From Lascolabacillus massiliensis (lineage in GTDB: Bacteria; Bacteroidota; Bacteroidia; Bacteroidales; Dysgonomonadaceae), in assembly GCF_001282625.1 (NCBI RefSeq), contig NZ_CTEJ01000002.1:188501-252500 (forward strand): DNA of 64,000 nt, in the 5' to 3' direction. The notes under the pieces were generated by a model. It searched no databases. It was given only the letters and a program-made list of their open reading frames with translations, and was not told the origin of the DNA. Numbering within the stretch: the stretch's first letter is position 1; every line of letters starts with the position of its first letter. Below are positions 7,701 to 17,163 of the stretch, one piece after another. The position numbers and the translations under genes were made by a program.

Positions 7701-9506
7701 TTATACAGCAATAGTATCAATCATTTTATCCAAATTTAGGCTACGTGCAGATGCATCGAATATTTTCCTGTACTCACCATTAATTTTATAAAGATTCTCG
7801 TGCGAGCCACTCTCTACAAGATAACCATCCTTTAAAACATGAATCACATCCGCCTCAACAATCTGCGATAAGGAATGGGAAATTATAACCACTGTTCGCC
7901 CCTCCTTTATGGCATCAAGACTCATTTTAATATGTTCCGTTGCTATTGCATCCAGACTTGCTGTAGGTTCATCAAGGAAAATAATGGGAGGATTCTTTAA
8001 AAACAGTCGCGCAATTGCAATTCTTTGCTGCTGACCTCCACTTAGGTTTGAAGCATCAGTATTATAACCTTCAGGCAATAACAATACCTGTTCATGCAGA
8101 AAAGCTTTTTCTGAGGCTTCTATCACCTCATCATGTGTTGCATCTAACTTTCCATACAAGATATTGTCATATACTGTACCTTTAAAAATATGATTTTTCT
8201 GCAATACCAAACCGATATTATCCCTTAAAGATCCATTCTCATAATCTTCCAGTTCTATTCCATCAAGCTTAATCACACCATTATCAGGCTTATAAAACTT
8301 ACAGAGAAGATTGATCAAAGTACTCTTACCTGCACCACTCAGGCCAACAATTGCAGTTGTCTTTTCTTTTTCAAGTGTTAGACTCACATCTGTAAGGGCT
8401 TTCTTACCATTTGGATAGGTGAAATTCACATTGTTTACTTCAAACTGACCTTCAACATCCTTTGCTTTTATATCTCCACCTACCTCAACAGCATCATCAT
8501 TATCAAGCACATCAAAAAAACCATCCGCATAAATAAGAGCATCATTTACCTGGTCATAAATTCTATGAAGCTGACTGATTGGAGCCGAGACATTACGGAA
8601 AAGCATTATGTGCATCATTATGGCACCAATACCCATCTGTCCGTTCAGAACTAAATATACAGTAAGTATTATTATTAGTACAACCCCGATTTGTTGTATG
8701 AATGACTTCAAGCTCTCAAATACATAGCTCGTGCGACGTGTCTGCAGTTGGTTATCCAGCATCTCCATCTGCAGCTCATACTGTTTTTCACCCTCTGTTT
8801 TCTCTCGAACAAAACTTTTAATAACTGTGATTGAATCGATAATATTAATGAGACCGTGATTTTTACGTTCACGCTGACCTCGCAATTGCATACGCCACCC
8901 TTTTAGTCGATATGCCTGTCGCTGACTAACAAAGAAATATACAGGAATTATTACAAGAGCCATCAGCCCTACATACATATTAGCATTAAACATAACCACC
9001 AGGGCAATTACAGCAGTGGAGAACAGAGGCAGGATATCAAGAAAAAAGTTTTGTACCAACCTAATCAGACTCTCAACCCCACGATTTATTCTGGTCTCCA
9101 GATAACCTGTCTGATTATCCGACTCCGCAAAAAACGACATCTTGTAAGTAAGCAACCTATCCACAGCCTTCTGAGACAGGTCGCTACCAACCTGTATTCG
9201 TATCTTCTCACCAAAATATTTTTGTCCAAACTGAATACCAATATTCAGCAACTCATTTGCAAGCATTATTGCAGAAATAATCAATAACAGCCTCATACCA
9301 TTCACAATAGGATCAGGCTGACGCAGCAGCTCCTCCACACGATTTATTGTCTCGTTCACCAAAAGGGGATTCACCTGTGCGGCAAAAGATCCTATCAGTG
9401 TAAGTAAAAGTGTTCCTGCAATCATACCCTTGTAAGGTTTTACAAACGGCAATAGGTTTCGGAAAAGTGCTTTAAAAGATTGGGAATAAGTATCATTTTT
9501 TTTCAT
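7701..9506 (-). CDS. ABC transporter, fused permease and ATPase (exporter half)
   Basis: 601 residues from the ATG at 9506; a TTG six codons upstream is in frame but was not chosen. Residues about 20-330 hold six hydrophobic spans of a type I exporter membrane domain, and about 355-600 the nucleotide-binding domain. Numbered from that TTG (subtract 6 for the ATG), Walker A GLSGAGKST is at 394-402, the signature LSGGQ at 494-498 and Walker B IIFLDEP at 514-520, followed by the switch histidine in VVIISHS. It should act as a homodimer moving a lipid, peptide or drug; substrate unknown. No partner gene is adjacent. The nrdJ terminator lies between this gene and nrdJ, so it is probably transcribed separately. 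Confidence 0.92.
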   Translation of the reverse strand: MKKNDTYSQSFKALFRNLLPFVKPYKGMIAGTLLLTLIGSFAAQVNPLLVNETINRVEELLRQPDPIVNGMRLLLIISAIMLANELLNIGIQFGQKYFGEKIRIQVGSDLSQKAVDRLLTYKMSFFAESDNQTGYLETRINRGVESLIRLVQNFFLDILPLFSTAVIALVVMFNANMYVGLMALVIIPVYFFVSQRQAYRLKGWRMQLRGQRERKNHGLINIIDSITVIKSFVREKTEGEKQYELQMEMLDNQLQTRRTSYVFESLKSFIQQIGVVLIIILTVYLVLNGQMGIGAIMMHIMLFRNVSAPISQLHRIYDQVNDALIYADGFFDVLDNDDAVEVGGDIKAKDVEGQFEVNNVNFTYPNGKKALTDVSLTLEKEKTTAIVGLSGAGKSTLINLLCKFYKPDNGVIKLDGIELEDYENGSLRDNIGLVLQKNHIFKGTVYDNILYGKLDATHDEVIEASEKAFLHEQVLLLPEGYNTDASNLSGGQQQRIAIARLFLKNPPIIFLDEPTASLDAIATEHIKMSLDAIKEGRTVVIISHSLSQIVEADVIHVLKDGYLVESGSHENLYKINGEYRKIFDASARSLNLDKMIDTIAV

Positions 9507-9555
9507 CCCCTGTTGGACTGTCAATGTACATTAAGGTTTAACTACAAGTCATTAA

Positions 9556-9590
9556 CAAAGAAAAGCGACACCATTAAGGCATCGCTTTTT
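9556..9590 (-). terminator. Intrinsic terminator after nrdJ
   Basis: AGCGATGCC and GGTGTCGCT (minus-strand reading; plus coordinates 9564-9572 and 9578-9586) form a 9-bp stem with two G-U pairs and a 5-nt loop, followed by TTTTC on the minus strand. It lies 70 nt past the nrdJ stop. Confidence 0.7.
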
Positions 9591-9659
9591 CTACATATAT
9601 CTATTAATTATAGTCCTCAGAATCTTTTATAAGATCAGGGAAACATTATTTAATTCAAA

Positions 9660-12206
9660 TCAGCATTTTGAAGCTCCACAGTTGCGGCATTTGAGACATC
9701 CCTCTTCATAAACAAGTGTCTCCTGACCACAAACAGGACATTTCTGGCCTTTAGCTTCAGTTTCGTTTGGCAGATATTTCTTAAGTGCACGCTCAACACC
9801 ATTCTTCCATGTATTAATGGTTTCGCTATCCAGTTCAAGGCCCGATACCAACTTAATAACCTGATCAATAGGCATACCGTAACGAAGAACACCGGAGATA
9901 AGTTTTGCATAATTCCAGAACTCTGGATTAAACTTGCCATCCAGACCTTCGATAGTTACTTTGTAGCCACGGCGGTTCTGAAACTGGAAATCGTAGTGCT
10001 TTCTGCCATCATTATCATAAGCTTTAATGATTTTACCGGAAGTAACACTCTTAGGAATCATGATACCATCATCTTCATCATTGATACCGGTAAAGATTTC
10101 GTAAGGTCTTCCATTAAGCAAACCGATAAATGCAATCCATTTCTCCTTATTATTCTGAAATTTTATCACATCTGCATCAAGCTCGATAGGACGAGAAGTA
10201 ACAACAGGTGGCATTTCGAAACAGTCCTCTGCTTTTTTCTTATCTTTTGTCTCAGCATCTCCGTTAGATATTAATACACCTGATCTTGAACCGTCACGAT
10301 AAACTGTACAACCCTTACAACCACTCTTCCATGCCTCCATGTAAAGTTCTCCTACCAGATCCTCAGAAACATCATTTGGCAGATTAATTGTTACACTTAT
10401 TGAGTGATCAACCCACTTCTGTACACGTCCCTGCATACGAACCTTTTGCAACCAGTCAACATCATTGGAAGTAGCCTTGTAATAAGGAGACTTAGCAACC
10501 AGTTCATCAATTTCGGCATTCGTATATTTTTTAGTAGTCGAGTATCCATTTGCTTCCATCCATGTAACAAACTTATGGTGGAACACGATGTATTCTTCCC
10601 ATGAATCTCCATTCTCATCTACAAAGTCAATCTTAACATCCCTGTCATTAGGATTCACTTTGCGTCTTCTGGTATATACTGGAAGAAATACCGGCTCAAT
10701 ACCTGATGTTGTCTGAGACATCAGACTGGTTGTACCAGTTGGTGCAATGGTGAGACATGCAATGTTTCTTCTACCATATTTAACCATATCCTCATACATC
10801 TGGGGACTTGCTTCTTTAAGACGGTTGATAAATGGATTATTCTTCTCACGCTCTGCATCAAATATCTCAAAAGCACCTCTTTCCTTAGCCATTTTAACAG
10901 AGGAGGTATATGCATTAATTGCAACTTCGCGATGCACCTTCTCCGAGAAGTCATTTCCTTCATCAGTACCATATCTGATACCTAGTGCTGCAAGCATATC
11001 ACCTTCTGCTGTGATTCCAACACCTGTACGGCGTCCCTGCAATGTTTTGCGCTGGATTTTCTTCCAAAGATTCCTCTCAGTAGATTTAACCTCTTCTGTT
11101 TCAGGGTCAGCATCAATCTTCTCAAGAATCTTATCAATCTTCTCTGCTTCCAGGTCAACTATATCATCCATAATACGCTGAGCCAACTGAACATGTTTGG
11201 CAAACAGCTCAAAATCGAAATAAGCATCCTCTGTAAACGGATTAACAACATATGAATACAGGTTGATTGCCAGCAAACGGCAGCTATCGTAAGTACACAA
11301 AGGAATCTCTCCACAAGGATTGGTAGATACAGTTTTGAAACCAAGATCTGCATAACAGTCGGGCACCGATTCTCTGACAATAGTATCCCAAAACAGGACA
11401 CCCGGCTCTGCAGATTTCCATGCATTATGTACAATCTTTTTCCACAGCTTCTGGGCATCAATTGTTTTTTCATATTTAGGATTATCTGAATCAATTGGAA
11501 ACCTCTGCTTGTAAGTCTTCCCAGCAGAAGCAGCTTCCATAAACTCATCATCAATTTTAACAGAGATATTAGCTCCTGTCACTTTACCCTGCTCCAGTTT
11601 AGCATCAATAAAATCTTCCGAATCGGGATGCTCAATTGATACGCTAAGCATTAATGCGCCACGACGACCATCTTGTGCAACTTCGCGAGTGGAGTTTGAG
11701 TAGCGTTCCATGAAAGGAACCAGACCGGTTGATGTAAGTGCCGAGTTTTTTACAGGCGATCCTTTAGGACGGATATGAGACAGGTCGTGTCCCACTCCAC
11801 CACGTCTTTTCATCAATTGCACCTGTTCTTCATCAATACGGATGATCGCGCCATATGAGTCGGCACTACCATCCATCCCAATAACAAAACAGTTTGATAA
11901 TGATGCAACCTGGTAATCGTTCCCTATACCGGTCATTGGACTACCTTGTGGAATAATATATTTAAAGCGATCAAAGAGGTCAAAAAGTTCCTGTTCGCTT
12001 AATGGATTTTTATATTTCTTCTCAATCCTGGCTATCTCTTTAGCCAGTCTCCAATGCATATCTTCGGGAGTCTTTTCGTAAATTACACCCTGACTGTCTT
12101 TAAGCGCATATTTGCTTACCCACACCTTGGCAGCTAGCTCATCTCCGCTGAAATAGTCCAGCGACGCCTTATACGCTTCGTCGAAAGTGTATGTCTTTTT
12201 TTTCAT
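9660..12206 (-). CDS. nrdJ: Adenosylcobalamin-dependent (class II) ribonucleotide reductase
   Basis: 848 residues from the ATG at 12206 (MKKKTYTFDEAYK); a 19-codon upstream extension has no family features. The enzyme reduces ribonucleotides to deoxyribonucleotides using a thiyl radical generated from coenzyme B12, so it works with or without oxygen. The radical motif NPCGE is at 296-300 with cysteine 298, and the first redox cysteine is in SLSNCFVIG near residue 106. The C-terminus carries a four-cysteine zinc ribbon (CPVCG and CLKCRNCG), typical of the long NrdJ type that recycles its active-site disulfide. No nrdD or nrdAB is in the window. A weak promoter motif is noted upstream. Confidence 0.95.
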   Translation of the reverse strand: MKKKTYTFDEAYKASLDYFSGDELAAKVWVSKYALKDSQGVIYEKTPEDMHWRLAKEIARIEKKYKNPLSEQELFDLFDRFKYIIPQGSPMTGIGNDYQVASLSNCFVIGMDGSADSYGAIIRIDEEQVQLMKRRGGVGHDLSHIRPKGSPVKNSALTSTGLVPFMERYSNSTREVAQDGRRGALMLSVSIEHPDSEDFIDAKLEQGKVTGANISVKIDDEFMEAASAGKTYKQRFPIDSDNPKYEKTIDAQKLWKKIVHNAWKSAEPGVLFWDTIVRESVPDCYADLGFKTVSTNPCGEIPLCTYDSCRLLAINLYSYVVNPFTEDAYFDFELFAKHVQLAQRIMDDIVDLEAEKIDKILEKIDADPETEEVKSTERNLWKKIQRKTLQGRRTGVGITAEGDMLAALGIRYGTDEGNDFSEKVHREVAINAYTSSVKMAKERGAFEIFDAEREKNNPFINRLKEASPQMYEDMVKYGRRNIACLTIAPTGTTSLMSQTTSGIEPVFLPVYTRRRKVNPNDRDVKIDFVDENGDSWEEYIVFHHKFVTWMEANGYSTTKKYTNAEIDELVAKSPYYKATSNDVDWLQKVRMQGRVQKWVDHSISVTINLPNDVSEDLVGELYMEAWKSGCKGCTVYRDGSRSGVLISNGDAETKDKKKAEDCFEMPPVVTSRPIELDADVIKFQNNKEKWIAFIGLLNGRPYEIFTGINDEDDGIMIPKSVTSGKIIKAYDNDGRKHYDFQFQNRRGYKVTIEGLDGKFNPEFWNYAKLISGVLRYGMPIDQVIKLVSGLELDSETINTWKNGVERALKKYLPNETEAKGQKCPVCGQETLVYEEGCLKCRNCGASKC

Positions 12207-12611
12207 AAGCTGTTGGTTTAATAATATAAAATGATTAAAATTGGTGCTAATAAGCAAATACAATGAACATTTATTTTTTAATATCTGATATTTTTCACTG
12301 TCAGACTTATTTTGCCATGCAAGTTTATTGAAAGTTTATCAGAGCGCAAAATATTTACAAATATATTTATCAACAATCATGTGAAATTTTCTAAATTAAT
12401 TTATATCAAGCTGATTATGTGCTATTTAAAAAAAACACAAAGACAAAATGTTTTCCAGACAGGAAAAGTATACTGATTTATAGATAGATAAAATATACAA
12501 GTTGATTAAAGTTAACAACCTATAAATATAAAGAAAAAAATCACTCAGCACCATTAACTCGCTGAGTGATTTATATTTCAGGTATAGTATTTGTAAAATT
12601 TTGTCTCTTTT
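12207..12611 (-). other. Intergenic region between serpin and nrdJ
   Basis: About 400 AT-rich bases. They hold the serpin terminator (12530-12570) and a possible minus-strand -7 element TATATTTG (12365-12358) for nrdJ, which would give a leader of roughly 145 nt. I find no convincing -33 box, no B12-box sequence of a cobalamin riboswitch and no credible small gene. Confidence 0.5.
12530..12570 (-). terminator. Intrinsic terminator after the serpin gene
   Basis: ATCACTCAGC (12540-12549) and GCTGAGTGAT (12561-12570) form a perfect 10-bp stem with an 11-nt loop. On the minus strand the hairpin is followed by TTTTTTCTTT. It lies about 40 nt after the serpin stop. Confidence 0.88.
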
Positions 12612-13871
12612 TTATTCAATATACTTCACCGCACCCATGAATAAAATAGAACCCGTGGAATTTTCCCTAATTATATAAATGAATGGTCGGTTTGCATTAA
12701 ATGTTGCTGTTCTGTCAGGCTGATAAGAGGTAGGTTCAATTCCTACTACCGTTACTGCAGCTGCTTCTGTTCCAACCTCATCAGTATTTATATATGTAAA
12801 TTGTTCTACGAAAGAGATGAATGCATCAGCATCAGTCATTCTTGAAAAATCTGCTGCCCCTGGCTCAAAGGCTATACCCATACCCATCTTTTCAAGAACA
12901 TCATTAAGCACCCTGCTATACTCTGTCTTGAATTTAGGCAAGTAGAGATCTACCTGAGTGCTGCGCAGCCCTGAAACAAGATTGCCCCAGGAGTTACTGT
13001 TCTGCAATTCTTGCGTGACATCTGCAAGCTTATTACCCTCCTTTGGCAGTAGCACAATCATACTGAATGCCTGATTTCCATATGGCAGCTCTACAATCTG
13101 CATTGTTTGGTTTTCGTTATAATTGAAGCTGGATTTCTGATGCATCATATCAACGTTCTTTGTTTGGCCATCCTCACTGTAAAAAGGTTTGCTTGATGTA
13201 TTCCGGGAATTAAACTCCGATGTCCATATACCTTTATAATAGAGAGCATTCATCAGATACATCAAAGCATTTGGGTTTGTCTTATCCAGAACGTGTGTTA
13301 TCAGGTTATTCGTGTTGTCGGCTGCCCATTTATTCATCAGCTTTACAGAATTAGCATCAGAGAAATCTACCGATTCAACTGTAGAATTAAAATATTCATT
13401 GTTTAATCTTATAAAATCATCTTTAATTTTTATATTCTTATTAGTCCATATAGAGTTAGCAATTGCCAGCTTAGTTGAGGGATCGGTCTTCAGAAGTGCC
13501 TCCCTGAGCTTCTCATAATATTCATTAACTTCCTGATCTGTATATCCGTCAAGTTTAAGTACCTTTTGCATTACAGCTTTGGTTTCTCCATCGGCACCGT
13601 TCCATGTCATTGCCAGCGCCATACTCAGACTCAGAGGGGATATCATAAAGTTTTTATCCAACTCGGCTGCCTCCTCATTAAAAACATTAGCAAAAAACTC
13701 AATCGCAAACTGCTGGTCAGATTTCACCATTTCTGCCTCAGAACCTCGCAGCTCAATTTTAATTGGGTCAGGCAGCTCTTTATCAAGATCACTGTTGCCT
13801 TTTTCACATGATGCAGATGATAAGATTGCCGCAATGGTAACAAAAATAAGGGTAGTAATTTTTAAGTTCAT
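12612..13871 (-). CDS. Serpin family protease inhibitor, predicted lipoprotein
   Basis: 419 residues. Residues 1-21 are a lipoprotein signal with lipobox SSASC and cysteine 22, so the product is probably attached to the outer membrane. The serpin fold is covered from about residue 48 (FAIEFFANVF) to the C-terminus. Typical pieces are FMISPLSLSMALAMTWNGA and NALYYKGIWTSEF. The hinge VGTEAAAVTVV (366-376) is the small-residue pattern of inhibitory serpins. Placing G367 at P15 puts the scissile bond at T381-S382; this is inference. RPFIYIIRENSTGSILFMG is the conserved C-terminal strand. Bacterial serpins usually trap host or community serine or cysteine proteases. It is monocistronic with its own terminator. 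Confidence 0.93.
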   Translation of the reverse strand: MNLKITTLIFVTIAAILSSASCEKGNSDLDKELPDPIKIELRGSEAEMVKSDQQFAIEFFANVFNEEAAELDKNFMISPLSLSMALAMTWNGADGETKAVMQKVLKLDGYTDQEVNEYYEKLREALLKTDPSTKLAIANSIWTNKNIKIKDDFIRLNNEYFNSTVESVDFSDANSVKLMNKWAADNTNNLITHVLDKTNPNALMYLMNALYYKGIWTSEFNSRNTSSKPFYSEDGQTKNVDMMHQKSSFNYNENQTMQIVELPYGNQAFSMIVLLPKEGNKLADVTQELQNSNSWGNLVSGLRSTQVDLYLPKFKTEYSRVLNDVLEKMGMGIAFEPGAADFSRMTDADAFISFVEQFTYINTDEVGTEAAAVTVVGIEPTSYQPDRTATFNANRPFIYIIRENSTGSILFMGAVKYIE

Positions 13872-14060
13872 TTGATTATATAGTTTTTTTATTAATAGTT
13901 CCTTTTAGTACTATTATAAGTATGATGCTTTATATGGTAAGAAGGTTGTATAGGAAATGATATTTAACAATTCAATGTAATACAAATGGCAATATAATAT
14001 CTGATTGAGCTGATTTTTGTATATACATAATTCATTCAATCTACATTCTTATATAAGGTA

Positions 14061-14079
14061 TATAAGAAGAAGGTAAGAA
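14061..14079 (+). repeat. Purine-rich intergenic repeat, copy 1
   Basis: TATAAGAAGAAGGTAAGAA. It differs at one position from 33306-33324. It lies about 150 bp before the speA -7 element; the other copy lies about 115 bp before the rpmH promoter. Confidence 0.4.
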
Positions 14080-14211
14080 CATAGTAAGAAACAGTTAAGA
14101 ATGAGGTATCTATCTTCTACATTTCAGGCACTGAAATTAGTCTGAAATTAATATTAAAACTAAACTTGATGTTGTTTTCTGTTAACATAGTATTTTGATA
14201 AAATAATTGCT

Positions 14212-14219
14212 TATTTTTG
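14212..14219 (+). promoter_or_regulatory. speA promoter -7 element
   Basis: TATTTTTG fits TAnnTTTG. No good -33 lies at the right distance. The expected start is near 14226, 40 nt before the chosen ATG. Confidence 0.5.
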
Positions 14220-14264
14220 CACCTAAAATCCACACTTAGATTCACCTTTTTAATTTTTGCTGTA

Positions 14265-16163
14265 ATGAGAAAATGGCGCATTGAAGATTCAGAAGAACTT
14301 TACAACATAAATGGTTGGGGAAACGGTTATTTCTCCATTAATGATAAGGGAAATGTTCAGGTTACACCCACCAAACAGGAAGAGATTAGTGTTGACCTTA
14401 ATGATCTTATGCGTGAGCTATATTTGAGAGATGTAGTTGCACCAGTATTAATTCGTTTTCCGGAGATTCTTGATAATCGTATAGAAAAAATATCGCAGGG
14501 CTTTGCAAAAGCTTCAAAAGAGTATGATTATAAGGCAAAGAATCATATTATTTACCCCATTAAGGTAAATCAGATGCGCCAGGTGGTTGAAGAGATTGTA
14601 TCAAGTGGCAAGCGATTCAATATTGGTCTGGAAGCCGGCTCAAAACCAGAACTGCATGCGGTTCTGGCTATTAATACCGATAATAACTCTCTTATAATAT
14701 GTAACGGATACAAGGATGAAAGTTATATTGAACTAGCTCTGCTTGCACAAAAGATGGGCAAGCAGGTGTTCCTGGTTATCGAAAAGCAAAATGAACTGGA
14801 GCTGATTATCAAGATTGCTAAGCGACTAAAAGTGAAACCAAATATTGGTATCAGGGTGAAGCTTTCAAGCTCAGGTAGTGGCAAGTGGGAAGATTCGGGT
14901 GGCGATGCCAGTAAATTCGGTCTTAATTCAAGTGAAATTCTTGAGGCTCTTGAGGTACTGAAAAAGAATAATATGAGCGACTGCTTCCGATTGATTCATT
15001 TCCACATTGGTAGCCAGATCACTAAAATTCGCAGGATAAAAACTGCTCTTCGTGAGGCTGCACAGTTTTATGTTCAGCTGCACGCTATGGGCTTTGGTAT
15101 TGAATATGTTGATATAGGTGGGGGACTTGGAGTTGATTACGACGGTACAAGGTCTTCTTTTACGGAGAACAGCATCAACTACTCTATTCAGGAGTATGTG
15201 AATGACTCTGTTTCTACCTTTGTGGATGCTGCAAATAAAAACGAGCTTCCTCATCCTAATATTATAACTGAATCGGGACGTGCGCTGACTGCACATCATT
15301 CGGTTCTTATTTTTGAGGTTCTGGAAACGACTACTCTTCCTGAATGGCCTGAGGATAAGGAAATTCAGGAGGATGACCATGAATTGGTTAAGGAGCTTTA
15401 TAAAATTTGGGATACGCTTACTCAACCACGAATGCTTGAAGCATGGCACGATGCTCAGCAGATCAGGGACGAATCGCTTGACCTGTTCAGTTTGGGTATG
15501 CTTGATATAAAAACGAGAGCTCAGGTGGAGCAGTTGTACTACTCTATTGCCCGTGAAATAAATTTAACCAGCTCCAGGGCAAAACATGCTCCTCAGGAAC
15601 TGCGACAGTTATCAAAGCTGCTTGGAGATAAATATTTCTGTAACTTCTCTCTGTTTCAGTCGTTGCCCGACTCATGGGGTATTGACCAGGTGTTTCCAAT
15701 AATTCCTATACATCGACTTGATGAGAAGCCTGACAGAACTGCTACTTTGCAGGATATCACATGTGATTCTGATGGTAATATATCTAATTTTGCTTCTCAG
15801 GATGGTTACCGATCTACTTTCCTGCCGGTTCATTCTCTTAAAAAAACGGAGCCATATTACTTGGGGGTTTTCCTTGTAGGTGCTTATCAGGAGATCTTGG
15901 GTGACCTTCATAATCTATTTGGAGATACTAATGTGGTTCACGTATCAACTAGTGAAAATGGTTATCATATTGATCAGGTAATTGATGGTGAGTCTGTGGC
16001 AGAAGTGCTTGAGTATGTACAGTATAGTCCTAAGAAATTAGTACGTACTGTTGAAACTTGGGTAATGAGTTCTGTGAAACAGGGTAAGATATCTGTTGAA
16101 GAGGGTAAAGAGTTTTTATCCAACTACCGTTCTGGTCTGTACGGATATACATATCTGGAGTAA
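14265..16163 (+). CDS. speA: Biosynthetic arginine decarboxylase
   Basis: 632 residues from the ATG at 14265 (MRKWRIEDSEELYNINGWG). An in-frame TTG at 14217 lies inside the predicted promoter and is rejected. The PLP enzyme converts arginine to agmatine, the first step of putrescine and spermidine synthesis. The PLP lysine is probably K100 in YPIKVNQM. The fold type III barrel continues through HFHIGSQI and the glycine loop VDIGGGLGVDYDG, and TESGRALTAHHSV belongs to the C-terminal active-site region. Length matches SpeA (about 630-660). It converges on the CDF transporter gene with only two bases between stop codons. Confidence 0.95.
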   Translation: MRKWRIEDSEELYNINGWGNGYFSINDKGNVQVTPTKQEEISVDLNDLMRELYLRDVVAPVLIRFPEILDNRIEKISQGFAKASKEYDYKAKNHIIYPIKVNQMRQVVEEIVSSGKRFNIGLEAGSKPELHAVLAINTDNNSLIICNGYKDESYIELALLAQKMGKQVFLVIEKQNELELIIKIAKRLKVKPNIGIRVKLSSSGSGKWEDSGGDASKFGLNSSEILEALEVLKKNNMSDCFRLIHFHIGSQITKIRRIKTALREAAQFYVQLHAMGFGIEYVDIGGGLGVDYDGTRSSFTENSINYSIQEYVNDSVSTFVDAANKNELPHPNIITESGRALTAHHSVLIFEVLETTTLPEWPEDKEIQEDDHELVKELYKIWDTLTQPRMLEAWHDAQQIRDESLDLFSLGMLDIKTRAQVEQLYYSIAREINLTSSRAKHAPQELRQLSKLLGDKYFCNFSLFQSLPDSWGIDQVFPIIPIHRLDEKPDRTATLQDITCDSDGNISNFASQDGYRSTFLPVHSLKKTEPYYLGVFLVGAYQEILGDLHNLFGDTNVVHVSTSENGYHIDQVIDGESVAEVLEYVQYSPKKLVRTVETWVMSSVKQGKISVEEGKEFLSNYRSGLYGYTYLE

Positions 16164-16165
16164 CA

Positions 16166-17056
16166 TTAGTCATACACTCCCATTGTGCACTCTTCATCAC
16201 TAAGCTCAAACTCAATTGTGCAGTGTTGGACTCCTATTTTGTACATTGAGTCTCTGATTCTGGTTTTTAACATATGCTGGTCGGTCATGCTCAACTCCCT
16301 TTTGAGCACTACATGAAGGGTGAGTACGTTATACTCACCGTCAACCGACCATGCATGCAGGTCGTGTACAGCACTTACTTCGTCTATATTGAGCATCATA
16401 TCTTCTACATTTTCGATATCTAGTTTAGAGGGACTGCCTTGTAATATGATATGCATGCTTTCTCGTAAATTGCGGAAGACGTTTAAAAGTATAAACAGGG
16501 CTATCGCAATTGATAATATTGGATCGATTATTGGTGCATCAATAAATAGCATTATTCCTGCACCAACAAGTACTGCTACCCAGCCTAATACATCTTCAAG
16601 CATATGAAGTGAAACTACTCTCTCGTTTAATGAACTGCCTTTTCGTAGTCTGATTAATGCAATACCATTAATTATGATGCCCAAAACTGCGAGCAGGAGC
16701 ATACCTTCGGCATCAGGTTGCTCAGGATTAAAGAGGCGGGGAATAGATTTAACAAGTATCAATATACACCCCACGAACAGAATTACAGAGTTAATTAATG
16801 CTCCTAAAAGTGAGAAACGTTTATAACCGTATGTAAAATCGTGTGTTCGTGGCTTTTTAGATATTTTCTGAAAGTACCAGGAGAGTCCCAAAGTTATACT
16901 ATCACCCAAATCATGTACTGCATCGGATAGTATTGCCATACTATTTGTCAACACTCCTCCAATTAATTCGATAATCGTAAAAGTGAAATTAAGGAAGAAG
17001 GCAGTTTTGATATTTTTTACATCATTATTGCCATGGATATGATTGTGTGCATCCAT
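16166..17056 (-). CDS. Cation diffusion facilitator (zinc-type) transporter
   Basis: 296 residues. The N-terminus is histidine-rich (DAHNHIHGNN), then come six hydrophobic helices and a C-terminal cytoplasmic domain from about residue 205. Metal-site residues typical of zinc CDFs are visible: SDAVHDLGDS in helix 2 and HMLEDVLGW in helix 5. The tail (DLHAWSVDGEYNVLTLHVVL) matches the CDF regulatory ferredoxin-like domain. It should export Zn2+ (perhaps Co2+ or Cd2+) in exchange for protons. It is transcribed divergently from the oligopeptidase gene 108 nt away and convergently with speA, so it is probably monocistronic. Confidence 0.92.
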   Translation of the reverse strand: MDAHNHIHGNNDVKNIKTAFFLNFTFTIIELIGGVLTNSMAILSDAVHDLGDSITLGLSWYFQKISKKPRTHDFTYGYKRFSLLGALINSVILFVGCILILVKSIPRLFNPEQPDAEGMLLLAVLGIIINGIALIRLRKGSSLNERVVSLHMLEDVLGWVAVLVGAGIMLFIDAPIIDPILSIAIALFILLNVFRNLRESMHIILQGSPSKLDIENVEDMMLNIDEVSAVHDLHAWSVDGEYNVLTLHVVLKRELSMTDQHMLKTRIRDSMYKIGVQHCTIEFELSDEECTMGVYD

Positions 17057-17130
17057 AAAACCTATCTGTTATCAATAATAACATTGAGAGAAAAAGAAAG
17101 TTCAGTGCTGTCATATAACTCATTATTATG

Positions 17131-17138
17131 TATATTTG
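17131..17138 (+). promoter_or_regulatory. Promoter -7 element for the oligopeptidase operon
   Basis: TATATTTG fits TAnnTTTG. It lies 25 nt before the ATG at 17164. No clear -33 element. Confidence 0.45.
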
Positions 17139-17163
17139 TTATTAAATAATTAATTTATAAAAT

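Larger units (their letters stand above)
13872..14264. other. Divergent intergenic region between serpin and speA
   Basis: 393 AT-rich bases. They hold a purine-rich tract at 14061-14079 repeated almost exactly upstream of rpmH, a run of GTAAGAA/TTAAGAA units to about 14105, and the speA -7 element. No small gene is apparent, and I did not find a clear serpin promoter. Confidence 0.5.

Noticed and set aside
12207-12263. Nineteen-codon extension of nrdJ
   Set aside because: Translation is unlike any NrdJ N-terminus, whereas MKKKTYTFDEAYK is.
12207-12365. Cobalamin riboswitch before nrdJ
   Set aside because: No B12-box or matching helices could be found on the minus strand.
14217-14264. TTG-initiated extension of speA
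   Set aside because: The TTG is part of the promoter motif at 14212-14219.
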